The position numbers were made by a program, and so were the translations under genes. Shown here piece by piece: positions 17,880 through 26,628 of a stretch of 64,000 nucleotides of DNA. The notes under the pieces were generated by a model that worked only from the letters and a program-made list of their open reading frames with translations, ran no database searches and was not told the origin of the DNA. Source of the stretch: Rhodoligotrophos appendicifer (GTDB taxonomy: Bacteria > Pseudomonadota > Alphaproteobacteria > Rhizobiales > Im1); NCBI RefSeq assembly GCF_007474605.1, contig NZ_VHKL01000001.1, positions 1-64,000 on the forward strand. The letters run 5' to 3'. Every line of letters starts with the position of its first letter. The first letter of the stretch is position 1.

Positions 17880-18677
17880 ATGGTGGAAGAGGCGCGGAAG
17901 TGGTTCCGGCCCATGGCCCGCGTGGGCTACGCGGCCCGCGGCCTGATCTACCTCGTCATCGGCATCTTCGCTGCCCTCGCCGCCATCGGAGCGGGCGAAG
18001 CGATGGGCTCGGAGGATGCTCTCCAGGTTCTGCTGTCCAGTGGCGCCGGCGGCGTCGTCGCCTACCTCCTGGTCGCCGGCCTCTTGTTCTATGCGCTGTG
18101 GCGCCTGATCCAGTCTGGCTTCGACACGGATTCCCATGGCACCGATGCAAAGGGGCTCGCGGTCCGTGCCGGCCTCTTGGTGAGCGGCGTGACCTATGCG
18201 GCGCTCGCCCTCTATGCCTGGTCGTCCGTACGGGGCGACGGTGGTGGCGGGGGCAGTGACGGTGGTGGCGGCGTCGCCGAGTATTTGGCAGGCTTCGTCG
18301 GCGCGCGCTGGGTGTCCGGCGGCCTCGCCCTCATTCTGGCTGGTGTCGGCATCGCCCACATCGCCAAGGCTGTTCGCGAGCGCTACGCCAAATACATCGA
18401 GGCCGGTCCCGATGCGATGCGCTACATCCATCCCGTGGCGAAAACCGGCCTTGTCGCCCGCGGCATCGTCTTCCTGATTTTGTCCTTCATGCTGGCCACC
18501 CGTGCGATGCGCGGTGGCGGAGGCACGCCGGGCTCGAAGGAGGCCTTGGAGTTCATCCAGTCCTTGCCGTTCGGCTGGCTGTTGCTCGCCGGCATGGGTG
18601 TCGGCCTCCTCGCCTTTGCTCTTTACTCCTTCACCGAGGCCGCCTTCCGCCGCATCAACGTCGAGGATGCCAACTGA
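17880..18677 (+). CDS. DUF1206 domain-containing membrane protein
   Basis: A 265-residue protein built of three DUF1206 repeats, each a pair of membrane helices. Repeat starts are recognisable as ARVGYAARGLIYLVIGIFA, LAVRAGLLVSGVTYAALALY and VAKTGLVARGIVFLILSFML. Between repeats two and three is an unusual glycine-rich linker (about residues 120-132: mostly Gly with Asp and Ser). Function of the family is unknown. The start has GGGAG six bases upstream; 113 bases separate it from the importer operon, so it is probably a separate unit. Confidence 0.85.
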   Translation: MVEEARKWFRPMARVGYAARGLIYLVIGIFAALAAIGAGEAMGSEDALQVLLSSGAGGVVAYLLVAGLLFYALWRLIQSGFDTDSHGTDAKGLAVRAGLLVSGVTYAALALYAWSSVRGDGGGGGSDGGGGVAEYLAGFVGARWVSGGLALILAGVGIAHIAKAVRERYAKYIEAGPDAMRYIHPVAKTGLVARGIVFLILSFMLATRAMRGGGGTPGSKEALEFIQSLPFGWLLLAGMGVGLLAFALYSFTEAAFRRINVEDAN

Positions 18678-18736
18678 CGGCCGGAGTCCTCTTGCCGAAG
18701 AGCCCTGTCCTCGAAAGCGGCGCGGTGGACGTCTCG

Positions 18737-19507
18737 TCAGAAAGGGACGCTCTGCCAGAGAATGTAGAAGGCCGCTGTAAACACCACCCCAGCAAAGATG
18801 CGGGTGAGTGCAGTTCGGTGGCTGGACAGCCTCGCCGAAAGGAGCATCCCCGACAGTCCCCCGACGAGCCCGCCTCCGATGAATTCCGCAGCCAGCACCC
18901 AGTCGATCAGCCCCGAAGCTGCATAATTGAGCGCCGTGGCGAGGCCGAAGGCCGAGACCGCGAGCAGCGACGATCCCACGGCGCTGATCATCGGCATCCC
19001 CGTAGCGGCCATGAGCGCGGGAACGATCAGGAACCCCCCGCCGATTCCAAAGAACCCGGATGCCGCCCCGACGCCCAGCGCCGCCACCCCGGTCGTCACG
19101 CACATCTTCAGATCCACGGGGCGAGGCGCGGCGCGTGTCACCCTGCGAGGCCTGAGCATCAACCCTCCGACCACCAGCATGATGAGACCGAACAGGAAGA
19201 GCAGTCGCTCCCCGTCCATGGCTTTGCCGAGGCTCGAGCCGAAAACTGCACCGACCGTTCCCACGAGCGCGAAAACGAACGCACACCGCCACCAGACATG
19301 CCCCCTCACGCCGTGCCCGGCGAAGTTGGCGAGCGCGTTGATGGACACGGCAAGGGCGCTGGTGCCGATCGCCACATGCGGGTTGGCGACCCCCACGACA
19401 TAGAGCAGCAGCGGAGTGGCGAGAATCGAGCCGCCGCCCCCGAGCAGTCCAAGCATGAAGCCCACGACCGCCCCTGATCCGACCGCTGTGGCAAGATCTC
19501 CGATCAA
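18737..19507 (-). CDS. Sulfite exporter TauE/SafE family protein
   Basis: A 256-residue membrane protein with the two-fold TauE pattern: GSGAVVGFMLGLLGGGGSIL near the N-terminus and GVGAASGFFGIGGGFLIVPAL in the second half. These proteins export sulfite or sulfoacetate-like anions. I place the start at a TTG at 19507 that overlaps the stop codon of the upstream gene (TTGA), because no ATG precedes the first conserved helix; translational coupling is likely. Last gene of the persulfide operon, where it would remove the sulfite made by the dioxygenase. Confidence 0.85.
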   Translation of the reverse strand: MIGDLATAVGSGAVVGFMLGLLGGGGSILATPLLLYVVGVANPHVAIGTSALAVSINALANFAGHGVRGHVWWRCAFVFALVGTVGAVFGSSLGKAMDGERLLFLFGLIMLVVGGLMLRPRRVTRAAPRPVDLKMCVTTGVAALGVGAASGFFGIGGGFLIVPALMAATGMPMISAVGSSLLAVSAFGLATALNYAASGLIDWVLAAEFIGGGLVGGLSGMLLSARLSSHRTALTRIFAGVVFTAAFYILWQSVPF

Positions 19508-19944
19508 GCCGCTCTCTTCGCGATGAAAGTGTCGTGCAGCAGCATGCCGCTGATCATGGCGATCACGAAGACCACCGAGGGCCACAGGCCCAGTGAGAGC
19601 GAGGCGACGGCCGGGCCTGGGCAGAAGCCGCCGAGCCCCCATCCCAGTCCGAAGAGGATTGAGCCCAGGACCAAGGGGCGGTCGATTTTGGTGTTCGTCG
19701 GCACGTGGAAGGACTGATCGAGCACCGGATGCTGCAACCTGCCCATCAGCCGCACGCCGAGAAACGCGACGACCACGGCCCCACCCAGCACGAAGCCGAG
19801 GCTCGGGTCCCAGCGGCCGTCGGGAATGCTGCCGAGGTCGAGAAACCCTTGCACCCGGGTGGGGTCCATCATGCCCGAGAGAGCAAGCCCGAAGCCGAAG
19901 ATTAATCCCGCCAACAGCGCTACGATGATCCGGCCCGCCTTCAT
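19504..19944 (-). CDS. YeeE/YedE-type (DUF6691) membrane protein
   Basis: A 146-residue four-helix protein: [20 protein letters not shown], then the signature [14 protein letters not shown], and [21 protein letters not shown] with a conserved Cys. It is the second half of a split YeeE/YedE thiosulfate-transporter-like pair; the first half is encoded immediately upstream with a four-base ATGA overlap. Homologues in BigR operons are thought to move thiosulfate or related sulfur species. Transport direction is not known. Confidence 0.88.
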   Translation of the reverse strand: MKAGRIIVALLAGLIFGFGLALSGMMDPTRVQGFLDLGSIPDGRWDPSLGFVLGGAVVVAFLGVRLMGRLQHPVLDQSFHVPTNTKIDRPLVLGSILFGLGWGLGGFCPGPAVASLSLGLWPSVVFVIAMISGMLLHDTFIAKRAA

Positions 19945-20351
19945 GCTCCGACTCCCCGGATCACGGCAACGGCCAGGATGGCTGCGGCCAGAAAGCTGGC
20001 GACGGCCACGAACGAGCGCGGCGACAGTCGTGCCAGGCCGAGCACCCCATGGCCGCTGGTGCAGCCCGACCCCATGCGTGTACCGAAACCGACAAGCAGG
20101 CCCGCCAGGATGAGCAGGGGCCATGAAGCGGTGATGGTCACGGCCGGCCATGCCCCGAAAGCCAGGAGATAAAGGACGGGACCCAGCACGAGACCGAGGA
20201 CGAAGGCGCCGTTGGAAGCGATGTCCGCCCCCTGCGCCAGCCGCCCCACGATACCGCTGATTCCAGCGATCCGCCCATTGATGAGCAGCAGCACCGCTGC
20301 CGACAGGCCGATCAGCATGCCGCCGATAAGGGAGGGCCAGTAAGCGGCCAT
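19941..20351 (-). CDS. YeeE/YedE family thiosulfate-transporter-like protein
   Basis: A 136-residue membrane protein with four hydrophobic segments and the signature [20 protein letters not shown], whose conserved Cys is proposed in this family to relay sulfur through the membrane. It begins two bases after the bigR stop codon and overlaps the next YeeE-like gene by four bases. Together the two small proteins equal one full-length YeeE. Confidence 0.88.
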   Translation of the reverse strand: MAAYWPSLIGGMLIGLSAAVLLLINGRIAGISGIVGRLAQGADIASNGAFVLGLVLGPVLYLLAFGAWPAVTITASWPLLILAGLLVGFGTRMGSGCTSGHGVLGLARLSPRSFVAVASFLAAAILAVAVIRGVGA

Positions 20352-20353
20352 GG

Positions 20354-20695
20354 CTAGTCTCCGTCCTTGCAGAAGATCTCGTAAAGGGCCTCGATCAGCG
20401 CCGCCGCCTTCTTTTCGCTCAGCCGGTAGAAGATCTGTTTGCCCTCCCGCCGCGTCTCCACGATGTCGGCGACGCGCAGCACGGTCAGTTGCGCCGACAG
20501 CGTTGGCTGATGAATCGAGAGCTTATCCTCCAAAGCGCCGACCGAATATTCGCCTTCTGCGAGAGTGCAGGCGAGCATCAGTCGCACCGGATGGGCCAGT
20601 GTCTTCAGCAAGACCGCCACGTCGCCCGCCCGCCGGGCCATCTCGCCACGTGTCAGCTCCGGTGTCGCGGCCACAGCGTGCATACCTTTCACCAT
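20354..20695 (-). CDS. bigR: ArsR-family persulfide-sensing repressor, BigR-like
   Basis: A 113-residue winged-helix regulator of the ArsR/SmtB family: [20 protein letters not shown], recognition helix [20 protein letters not shown], wing [13 protein letters not shown]. Cysteines occur only at C43 and C109, 66 residues apart, matching the C42/C108 pair that BigR oxidises to a disulfide or polysulfide bridge when hydrogen sulfide or persulfide accumulates. The start overlaps the end of blh by seven bases. It would repress its own operon through the AT-rich palindrome at 22008-22022. Confidence 0.9.
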   Translation of the reverse strand: MVKGMHAVAATPELTRGEMARRAGDVAVLLKTLAHPVRLMLACTLAEGEYSVGALEDKLSIHQPTLSAQLTVLRVADIVETRREGKQIFYRLSEKKAAALIEALYEIFCKDGD

Positions 20696-21984
20696 GGCGA
20701 GCCCGAAAGAGCATTCAGCGGAAACTTCAGGTACCGCTGACCATTGTCCTCGGGCTCAGGCAGCCGGCCTCCCATGATGTTCACTTGGAGCGCGTGCAGA
20801 ATGAGCTTCGGCATCGCAAGCGTTTTGTCGCGCGCTTCACGGAGTGTGATGAAACCCGCTTCGTCGATCCCGGCGAGATGCGGATTGGTGCGCCGTTCTT
20901 CGCCGACGGTGCTCTCCCATCGCGGATGGCGTCCGCCGGGCTGATAGTCATGTCCCGTGAACACCCTCGTGGTGTCCGGCAGGCTGAGTATGCCTTGGAT
21001 GGAGTGCCAGAGCACGCGTGCGCTGCCGCCGGGAAAGTCTGCGCGCGCGCTTCCGCTGTCGGGCATGAAGATCGTGTCGTGCACGAAGGCGGCATCCCCG
21101 ATCACATAGGTGATGGACGCCAGCGTGTGGCCCGGCGAGAAGATGACCCGCGCATCGATGGAACCGACCTTGAACGGTTCGCCATGAGAGAACAGCCGGT
21201 CCCACTGGGATCCGTCCGTTCGCAGCGTTGGCCAGTTGTAGATGCCCTGCCAGAGCTTTTGCACCTCGACCACGTGGTCGCCGATCGCCATGGGCGCACC
21301 GGTTTTTTGCTTGAGGTAATGCGCCGCCGAAAAGTGATCCGCATGGGGATGTGTATCCAGGATCCACTCGACCTCGAGGCCCTCGCTCTTCACATAGCTG
21401 AGAATGGCATCCGCGCTCACTGTGCCCGTGGCGCCCGATTTCTCGTCGAAGTCGAGAACCGGATCGATGATCGCGCACTTCTGCGTCTCGGGATCGGACA
21501 CGACATACTGAATGCTCGACGTCCGCGGATCGAAGAAACCCTTCACGCGCGGGCGCTGGCTGTTCCACGTCCTGAGCCAGTCCGAGGCCGCGGCTAGGTC
21601 GATGCCGTGAGCGCGCCCGAAACCCTGCACCTCCTCGGCCCCCATCCGCCCATCCAGAACCTCGCCCAGGACGAAGAGCATCAGCGAGCGCTTGCCGGAC
21701 TGGCAATGGGCGATCACCGGCCCGCCCGCCTTGCGAAGGGCGGACTGGAAACCGCGAATGTCCGCTTCGGTGATGCTCGAGCCTGTGACGGGAACGAAGC
21801 TGTAGCTCAGCCCTGCCTTCTTGGCTGCGTCCATCTCGGCCTCGTTGCCGGGCTGTGAGGGATGCTCTCCATCAGGACGATTGTTGATGATTGCCGCGAA
21901 GCCGTCCTTCGCGAAACCGCCGAAATCGCCAAGCTGCGGCTGCCCGCTCACGACCAGTCTCTCGTCGACCCTCACTGCACTCAT
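20689..21984 (-). CDS. blh: Blh: sulfurtransferase-like (DUF442) / persulfide dioxygenase fusion
   Basis: A 431-residue two-domain protein. Residues about 1-140 are a DUF442/TIGR01244 domain with the phosphatase-like loop AHCQSGKRS (C94). Residues about 145-431 are a metallo-beta-lactamase-fold persulfide dioxygenase (ETHE1-like) with the iron ligands in THPHADH (H212, H214, D216, H217), FSPGHTLAS and the later FTGHDY. It oxidises glutathione persulfide to sulfite. This is the domain order of Blh of bigR operons in Agrobacterium and Xylella. GGAGG lies seven bases before the ATG at 21984. First gene of the operon, divergent from sitA. Confidence 0.92.
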   Translation of the reverse strand: MSAVRVDERLVVSGQPQLGDFGGFAKDGFAAIINNRPDGEHPSQPGNEAEMDAAKKAGLSYSFVPVTGSSITEADIRGFQSALRKAGGPVIAHCQSGKRSLMLFVLGEVLDGRMGAEEVQGFGRAHGIDLAAASDWLRTWNSQRPRVKGFFDPRTSSIQYVVSDPETQKCAIIDPVLDFDEKSGATGTVSADAILSYVKSEGLEVEWILDTHPHADHFSAAHYLKQKTGAPMAIGDHVVEVQKLWQGIYNWPTLRTDGSQWDRLFSHGEPFKVGSIDARVIFSPGHTLASITYVIGDAAFVHDTIFMPDSGSARADFPGGSARVLWHSIQGILSLPDTTRVFTGHDYQPGGRHPRWESTVGEERRTNPHLAGIDEAGFITLREARDKTLAMPKLILHALQVNIMGGRLPEPEDNGQRYLKFPLNALSGSPW

Positions 21985-22007
21985 CCGAAGCCCTCCCAAT
22001 CAATATA

Positions 22008-22022
22008 CATTATATTATAATG
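22008..22022. promoter_or_regulatory. AT-rich palindrome, probable BigR operator
   Basis: CATTATATTATAATG is a perfect palindrome of two seven-base arms around one T, 23 bases upstream of the blh start. BigR is known to bind an AT-rich palindrome overlapping the promoter of its operon, and the surrounding sequence is otherwise about 65% GC. Assignment to BigR is inferred from position. Confidence 0.65.
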
Positions 22023-22125
22023 AAAATTATTCCTCGCAAGGGACAGATTGCCTCGCTGACACGTTTCTTTTCCTGTGGTGGTTGACCTGGGTCCAAAGGC
22101 CACTAGATCAGTTTAAAATGAGAAC

Positions 22126-22156
22126 GATTTGCATTTGCAAGACGCCTATGCAAATC
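22126..22156. promoter_or_regulatory. Fur/Mur-type metal-responsive box upstream of sitA
   Basis: GATTTGCA (22126-22133) and TGCAAATC (22149-22156) form a perfect eight-base inverted repeat, and TTTGCATTTGCAA overlaps the left arm. TGCAAAT words are the core of Fur-family (Mur/Fur) boxes upstream of sit genes in rhizobia. It ends 31 bases before the sitA start. Manganese-dependent repression is inferred. Confidence 0.55.
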
Positions 22157-22187
22157 TGTGCCGGTGCTCAACGACAGGGACAAGGAA

Positions 22188-23093
22188 ATGTTGGATCGAC
22201 TCCTCCGCCCGCTTTTCGCCGCTACGCTGATCATCCTGTCTCTGGGTGTTCTGCCGTCCGGCGCAGAAGCTCAGGCCAAGTTCAAGGCGGTGACCACCTT
22301 CACCGTGATCGCCGACATGGCGAAGAACGTGGCGGGCGATGTGGCGATCGTGGAGTCGATCACTCGGCCGGGCGCCGAGATCCACAACTACCAGCCGACG
22401 CCGGGCGACATCCTCAAGGCGCAGGATGCCCAGCTCATCCTCTGGAACGGTCTCAACCTGGAGCTCTGGTTCGAGAAGTTTTTCCGCAATCTCAAGGACG
22501 TTCCCAGCGTTGTGATTTCCGACGGGATCGAACCCATGGGCATCGCCGAAGGCCCCTACACGGGCAAGCCCAATCCCCATGCCTGGATGTCGCCGAACGC
22601 CGCTCTGGTCTATGTCGACAATATCCGCGACGCGTTCGTGAAATACGATCCGCAGAACGCGAAGACCTACGAGGCCAACGCCGAGGCCTATAAGAAGCAG
22701 ATCACCGAGGCCATCCAGCCGATCCGCCAGGAGTTGGAGGCGATCCCCGAGGAACGCCGTTGGCTCGTCACCAGCGAAGGGGCCTTCAGCTACCTCGCCC
22801 GCGATTTCGGCCTCAAGGAGCTTTATCTCTGGCCGATCAACGCCGACCAGCAGGGCACCCCGAAACAGGTGCGCAAGGTCATCGAGAAGATCCGCGCCAA
22901 CAAGATCGGCGTGGTCTTCAGCGAGAGCACGATCTCCCCCAATCCCGCCAAGCAGGTGGCGCGCGAGACCGGCGCCCGCTACGGCGGCGTCCTCTATGTC
23001 GACAGTCTCAGCGAGGCCGACGGTCCGGTCCCGACCTATATCGATTTGCTCCGCGTCACGTCTGACACCATCGCGAAGGGGCTCGCGCAATGA
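22188..23093 (+). CDS. sitA: Manganese/iron ABC transporter substrate-binding protein SitA
   Basis: A 301-residue cluster A-I metal-binding protein with a signal peptide ending near SGAEAQA. Metal-ligand motifs follow the SitA pattern: [20 protein letters not shown] (first His), [17 protein letters not shown] (second His), then Glu in [15 protein letters not shown] and an Asp near [15 protein letters not shown]. SitA proteins bind Mn(II), less often Fe(II), in the periplasm. I start at ATG 22188 ([10 protein letters not shown]) after AAGGA; a GTG at 22158 is in frame. It overlaps sitB by four bases. Confidence 0.9.
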   Translation: MLDRLLRPLFAATLIILSLGVLPSGAEAQAKFKAVTTFTVIADMAKNVAGDVAIVESITRPGAEIHNYQPTPGDILKAQDAQLILWNGLNLELWFEKFFRNLKDVPSVVISDGIEPMGIAEGPYTGKPNPHAWMSPNAALVYVDNIRDAFVKYDPQNAKTYEANAEAYKKQITEAIQPIRQELEAIPEERRWLVTSEGAFSYLARDFGLKELYLWPINADQQGTPKQVRKVIEKIRANKIGVVFSESTISPNPAKQVARETGARYGGVLYVDSLSEADGPVPTYIDLLRVTSDTIAKGLAQ

Positions 23094-23992
23094 ATGCCCC
23101 CTTCTCCACCGCCGCGTTGCCCATCGATCGAGAAGCGGAGCAGGGTCTTTGTGTGAGGGACGTCACCGTCACCTATCGCAATGGTCACACGGCCCTGCGC
23201 AACGCCAGCTTTGAGATCCCCACCGGCACCATCACCGCCCTGGTCGGCGTCAATGGCAGCGGCAAGTCCACATTGTTCAAGGCGATCATGGGCTTTGTGA
23301 AGGCCTCCAAGGGCTCGATCTCGATCCTCGGCCGGCCGGTCCGCGAGGCCTTGCGGCAAAGCATCGTGGCCTATGTCCCGCAAAGCGAGGATGTCGACTG
23401 GAATTTTCCGGTCAGCGTCGAGGATGTCGTGATGATGGGTCGCTATGGCCGCATGAATTTCATGCGCATCGCCAAGGCCAGCGACCATGCGGCAGTCGCG
23501 GCCGCCCTGGCCCGCGTCGGCATGAGCGACTACCGCTCGCGCCAGATCGGCGAACTTTCGGGCGGCCAGAAAAAGCGGGTCTTCCTCGCCCGCGCCCTGG
23601 CCCAGGAAGGTCGGGTCATCCTCCTGGATGAGCCCTTCACCGGTGTCGATGTCAACACCGAGGAGGCCATCATCCGCTTGCTCGGATCCCTGCGGGACGA
23701 GGGCCGGGTGATGCTCGTCTCCACCCACAACCTCGGCAGCGTCCCGGATTTCTGCGACCGGACCGTCCTGCTGAAGGGCACCGTCATCGACTACGGCCTG
23801 ACCGCCGACGTCTTTACTCGTGAGAATTTGGAAAAGACTTTCGGCGGCGTCTTGCGTCACTTCACCCTGGATGAAGCGGTGGCGGGACAGCCCCGCGCTG
23901 TCGGTGTCATTACCGATGATGAGCGACCCTTCGTCGTCTTTGGCAATCACGCCGTGCCTGAGGCCGTCGACGAAGACGCGGACCGCCGCTGA
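23090..23992 (+). CDS. sitB: Manganese/iron ABC transporter ATP-binding protein SitB
   Basis: A 300-residue ATPase: Walker [11 protein letters not shown]-loop [19 protein letters not shown], signature [16 protein letters not shown], Walker [13 protein letters not shown], and switch His in STHNLGSV. The [13 protein letters not shown] stretch is characteristic of the metal (Mn/Zn/Fe) ABC subfamily. The last 40 residues form an acidic tail. ATGA overlap with sitA and a one-base overlap with sitC indicate one transcript. Confidence 0.93.
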   Translation: MNAPFSTAALPIDREAEQGLCVRDVTVTYRNGHTALRNASFEIPTGTITALVGVNGSGKSTLFKAIMGFVKASKGSISILGRPVREALRQSIVAYVPQSEDVDWNFPVSVEDVVMMGRYGRMNFMRIAKASDHAAVAAALARVGMSDYRSRQIGELSGGQKKRVFLARALAQEGRVILLDEPFTGVDVNTEEAIIRLLGSLRDEGRVMLVSTHNLGSVPDFCDRTVLLKGTVIDYGLTADVFTRENLEKTFGGVLRHFTLDEAVAGQPRAVGVITDDERPFVVFGNHAVPEAVDEDADRR

Positions 23993-24849
23993 TGGACTAT
24001 CTCCTCGAACCCTTCGGCTACGGCTACATGGTGAACGCCATGTGGGTCAGCGCGATGGTGGGCGGCGTCTGCGCCTTTCTCTCGGCCTATCTGATGCTGA
24101 AGGGCTGGTCCCTGATCGGCGACGCTCTCTCCCATGCCATCGTGCCCGGCGTCGCCGGTGCCTTTATGCTGGGTCTGCCATTCTCCCTGGGGGCCTTCTT
24201 CTCGGGCGCGCTCGCGGCTGGGGCCATGCTATTCCTCAATCAGCGCACCAAGCTCCGCGAGGATGCGATCATCGGCCTGATCTTCACCTCCTTCTTCGGT
24301 CTCGGCCTCTTCATGGTCTCCCTCTCGCCCACCTCCGTGAACATCCAGACCATCGTCCTGGGCAACATCCTCGCCATTACCCCTGAGGACACCCTGCAGC
24401 TTGCCATCATCGGCTGCGTCTCACTGGCCATATTGTTCGTCAAATGGAAGGACCTGATGGTCACCTTCTTTGATGAGAGCCACGCCCGCTCCATCGGGCT
24501 CAACACCACTCTCCTGAAGGTCCTGTTCTTCACCCTGCTCTCCGCCTGCACGGTGGCGGCCCTCCAGACCGTGGGCGCCTTCCTCGTCATCGCCATGGTG
24601 GTGACGCCCGGCGCCACCGCCTATCTGCTGACTGATCGCTTCCAGCGTCTCCTGGTCCTCAGCATCGCCATCGGCGCCCTCACCAGTTTCATCGGCGCCT
24701 ATATCAGCTATTTTCTCGACGGCGCCACCGGCGGCATCATCGTGACGCTGCAGACGCTGGTCTTCCTGACCGCGTTCGTTTTTGCGCCGAAGCATGGCAT
24801 GCTCGCCTCCCGGCTGAAGGCCGCCCGCGCCCTGGAGGCGGCACAGTGA
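23992..24849 (+). CDS. sitC: Manganese/iron ABC transporter permease SitC
   Basis: A 285-residue ABC-3 family permease with eight or so hydrophobic segments. Family traits include LEPFGYGYMVNAMWVSAMVG, KGWSLIGDALSHAIVPGVAG, the cytoplasmic ATPase-contact segment FFDESHARSIGLNTTLLK, and MVVTPGATAYLLTDRFQRLL. It pairs with SitD to form the channel. It overlaps sitD by four bases. Confidence 0.92.
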   Translation: MDYLLEPFGYGYMVNAMWVSAMVGGVCAFLSAYLMLKGWSLIGDALSHAIVPGVAGAFMLGLPFSLGAFFSGALAAGAMLFLNQRTKLREDAIIGLIFTSFFGLGLFMVSLSPTSVNIQTIVLGNILAITPEDTLQLAIIGCVSLAILFVKWKDLMVTFFDESHARSIGLNTTLLKVLFFTLLSACTVAALQTVGAFLVIAMVVTPGATAYLLTDRFQRLLVLSIAIGALTSFIGAYISYFLDGATGGIIVTLQTLVFLTAFVFAPKHGMLASRLKAARALEAAQ

Positions 24850-25691
24850 TGGATCTCTTTGCGGCACTTCTGCGCCCCTTCGAGTTCGAGTTCATGCGCA
24901 ATGCGCTGATGATCTCGGTTCTCGTGGCGCTCCCCACCGCCCTCCTCTCGTGCTTCCTCGTCTTGAAGGGCTGGTCCCTGATGGGCGATGCCATTTCCCA
25001 CGCGGTGCTCCCGGGAGTGGTCCTCGCCTACATCCTGGGCATCCCCCTCGCCATCGGCGCCTTTGCCGCCGGCATGACCTGCGCGCTCGCCACTGGCTTC
25101 TTGAAGGAGAACAGCCGCATCAAGCAGGACACCGTGATGGGCGTCGTCTTCTCCGGCATGTTCGGCATCGGCATCGTGCTCTACACCAAGATCGAAACCG
25201 AGGTGCATCTGGATCATATCCTGTTCGGCGATATGCTCGGCGTCGGCTGGCAGGATATTCTGGAGACCGCCGTCATCGCCGCCATAACCGCCGGCATCAT
25301 CCTCTTCAAATGGCGCGACCTCCTGCTTCATGCATTCGATCCGGTCCAGGCGAAGGCGGTGGGGCTGAGGGTCCGGCTCCTGCATTATAGCCTCTTGTGC
25401 CTCCTCTCGCTCACCATCGTCGGCGCCTTGAAGGCCGTCGGCATCATCCTCGTCATCGCCATGCTGATTTCGCCCGGCGCCATCGCCTTCCTGCTGACGC
25501 GCACCTTTGGGGGCATGCTGACGCTGGCGGTCGCCCTGGCCGTGGGATCGTCCTTCCTCGGCGTCTATCTCAGCTTCTTCATCGACAGTGCCCCCGCCCC
25601 CACCATCGTGCTCCTGATGGCCGTCTGCTTCATCGCGGCCTTCCTCTATTCCACCGGCAAGGCCGCCCGGGCGTCAGCCCAGGAGATCTGA
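24846..25691 (+). CDS. sitD: Manganese/iron ABC transporter permease SitD
   Basis: A 281-residue second ABC-3 permease, paralogous to SitC: LRPFEFEFMRNALMISVLVA, KGWSLMGDAISHAVLPGVVL, HAFDPVQAKAVGLRVRLLHY and MLISPGAIAFLLTRTFGGML. Presence of two different permeases (C and D) is typical of Sit rather than Znu systems, which supports a manganese/iron assignment. It ends 16 bases from the stop codon of the convergent EamA gene, with no obvious terminator. Confidence 0.92.
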   Translation: MMDLFAALLRPFEFEFMRNALMISVLVALPTALLSCFLVLKGWSLMGDAISHAVLPGVVLAYILGIPLAIGAFAAGMTCALATGFLKENSRIKQDTVMGVVFSGMFGIGIVLYTKIETEVHLDHILFGDMLGVGWQDILETAVIAAITAGIILFKWRDLLLHAFDPVQAKAVGLRVRLLHYSLLCLLSLTIVGALKAVGIILVIAMLISPGAIAFLLTRTFGGMLTLAVALAVGSSFLGVYLSFFIDSAPAPTIVLLMAVCFIAAFLYSTGKAARASAQEI

Positions 25692-25707
25692 GACGATCCG
25701 CGGGCCT

Positions 25708-26598
25708 TCACCGCTTTAGCAGAAAGGCCATCGCCCCGCTGGCGATGATCAGCCCCGAGCCGACCACGGTCCACAGATCGGGAACCGAACTGAAGAAGAC
25801 ATATCCGAGGATCCCGTTGCTCACGATCTGCAAATAGAAGAACGGCGCCAGCAGCGAGGCATCCGCCAGCCGTGCCGCCTGGATCACCAGATAATGCCCG
25901 ATGGTGCTGGAGAGCCCCACCCCGAACCCGAGCAGCGCCTGGTCCCACGACAGCGGCACCCACAGAAACGGCAGGGGCGCGGACAGGATGACCAGTCCCA
26001 CCAGCGCCGTGCACAGCAGGGTGATCACCGGGCCATCCTGCTTGGCGATGCTCCAGGTGGCGATGGCGCCGAAGGCAAAGCTCAAGGCGGCGGCCAGGGG
26101 GAAGACGATCGCCGGGTCGAACGCCGCCGTTCCCGGCCGGATGACCACCAGCACTCCCGCCAATCCCAGGAGGACCACCCCCCATCGCGGCAGGCTGATC
26201 GTCTCTCTCAGGATCAGCCCGGCCAGCAGGGTGATGAACACCGGTGACACGAAATTCGTCGCCGCCGCTACGGCGATCGGCAGATGCGCGAGACCCGCCG
26301 CATAAAGGAAGGTCGAGGCCGACATCATCACGCCGCGCCCGATCTGCAGCGGCAGCGCCCGCGGCCGCACGACGCTGCCGCGGCGCTGGGCGAGGGCCAG
26401 GACGATCAGCAATGCGGAGAAACTGGCATAGCGGAGCCAGGCGACCTCCAGCACCGGAAGGCTGCCGGTAAGCTGCTTGGTCAGGATATCCGAACCGGTG
26501 AACGTCACGGCGGCGACGCAGACGAGGGCAATCGCCGCGCCGGATGATCCGAGCAGGCGCGACAGGGCCCCTTCGCCCGGAACCTTGCCGCTTGTCAC
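25708..26598 (-). CDS. EamA/DMT family transporter
   Basis: A 296-residue drug/metabolite transporter with ten hydrophobic segments in two EamA repeats: AAIALVCVAAVTFTGSDILT at the start and, in the second half, VFPLAAALSFAFGAIATWSI. GTG at 26598 is the start, with GGAGG nine bases upstream. It is the last of 13 minus-strand genes that begin at 38198, only 30 bases after the CoA-transferase stop. It may export an intermediate or end product; RhaT/EamA relatives handle amino acids and metabolites. Confidence 0.87.
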   Translation of the reverse strand: MTSGKVPGEGALSRLLGSSGAAIALVCVAAVTFTGSDILTKQLTGSLPVLEVAWLRYASFSALLIVLALAQRRGSVVRPRALPLQIGRGVMMSASTFLYAAGLAHLPIAVAAATNFVSPVFITLLAGLILRETISLPRWGVVLLGLAGVLVVIRPGTAAFDPAIVFPLAAALSFAFGAIATWSIAKQDGPVITLLCTALVGLVILSAPLPFLWVPLSWDQALLGFGVGLSSTIGHYLVIQAARLADASLLAPFFYLQIVSNGILGYVFFSSVPDLWTVVGSGLIIASGAMAFLLKR

Positions 26599-26628
26599 GG
26601 TGGCTATCCTCCAGGGCCGGGCCCGGTG

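Noticed and set aside
17730-19292. 520-codon open frame across DUF1206, an intergenic gap and TauE
   Set aside because: It spans two genes on different strands and has low-complexity composition; not a gene.
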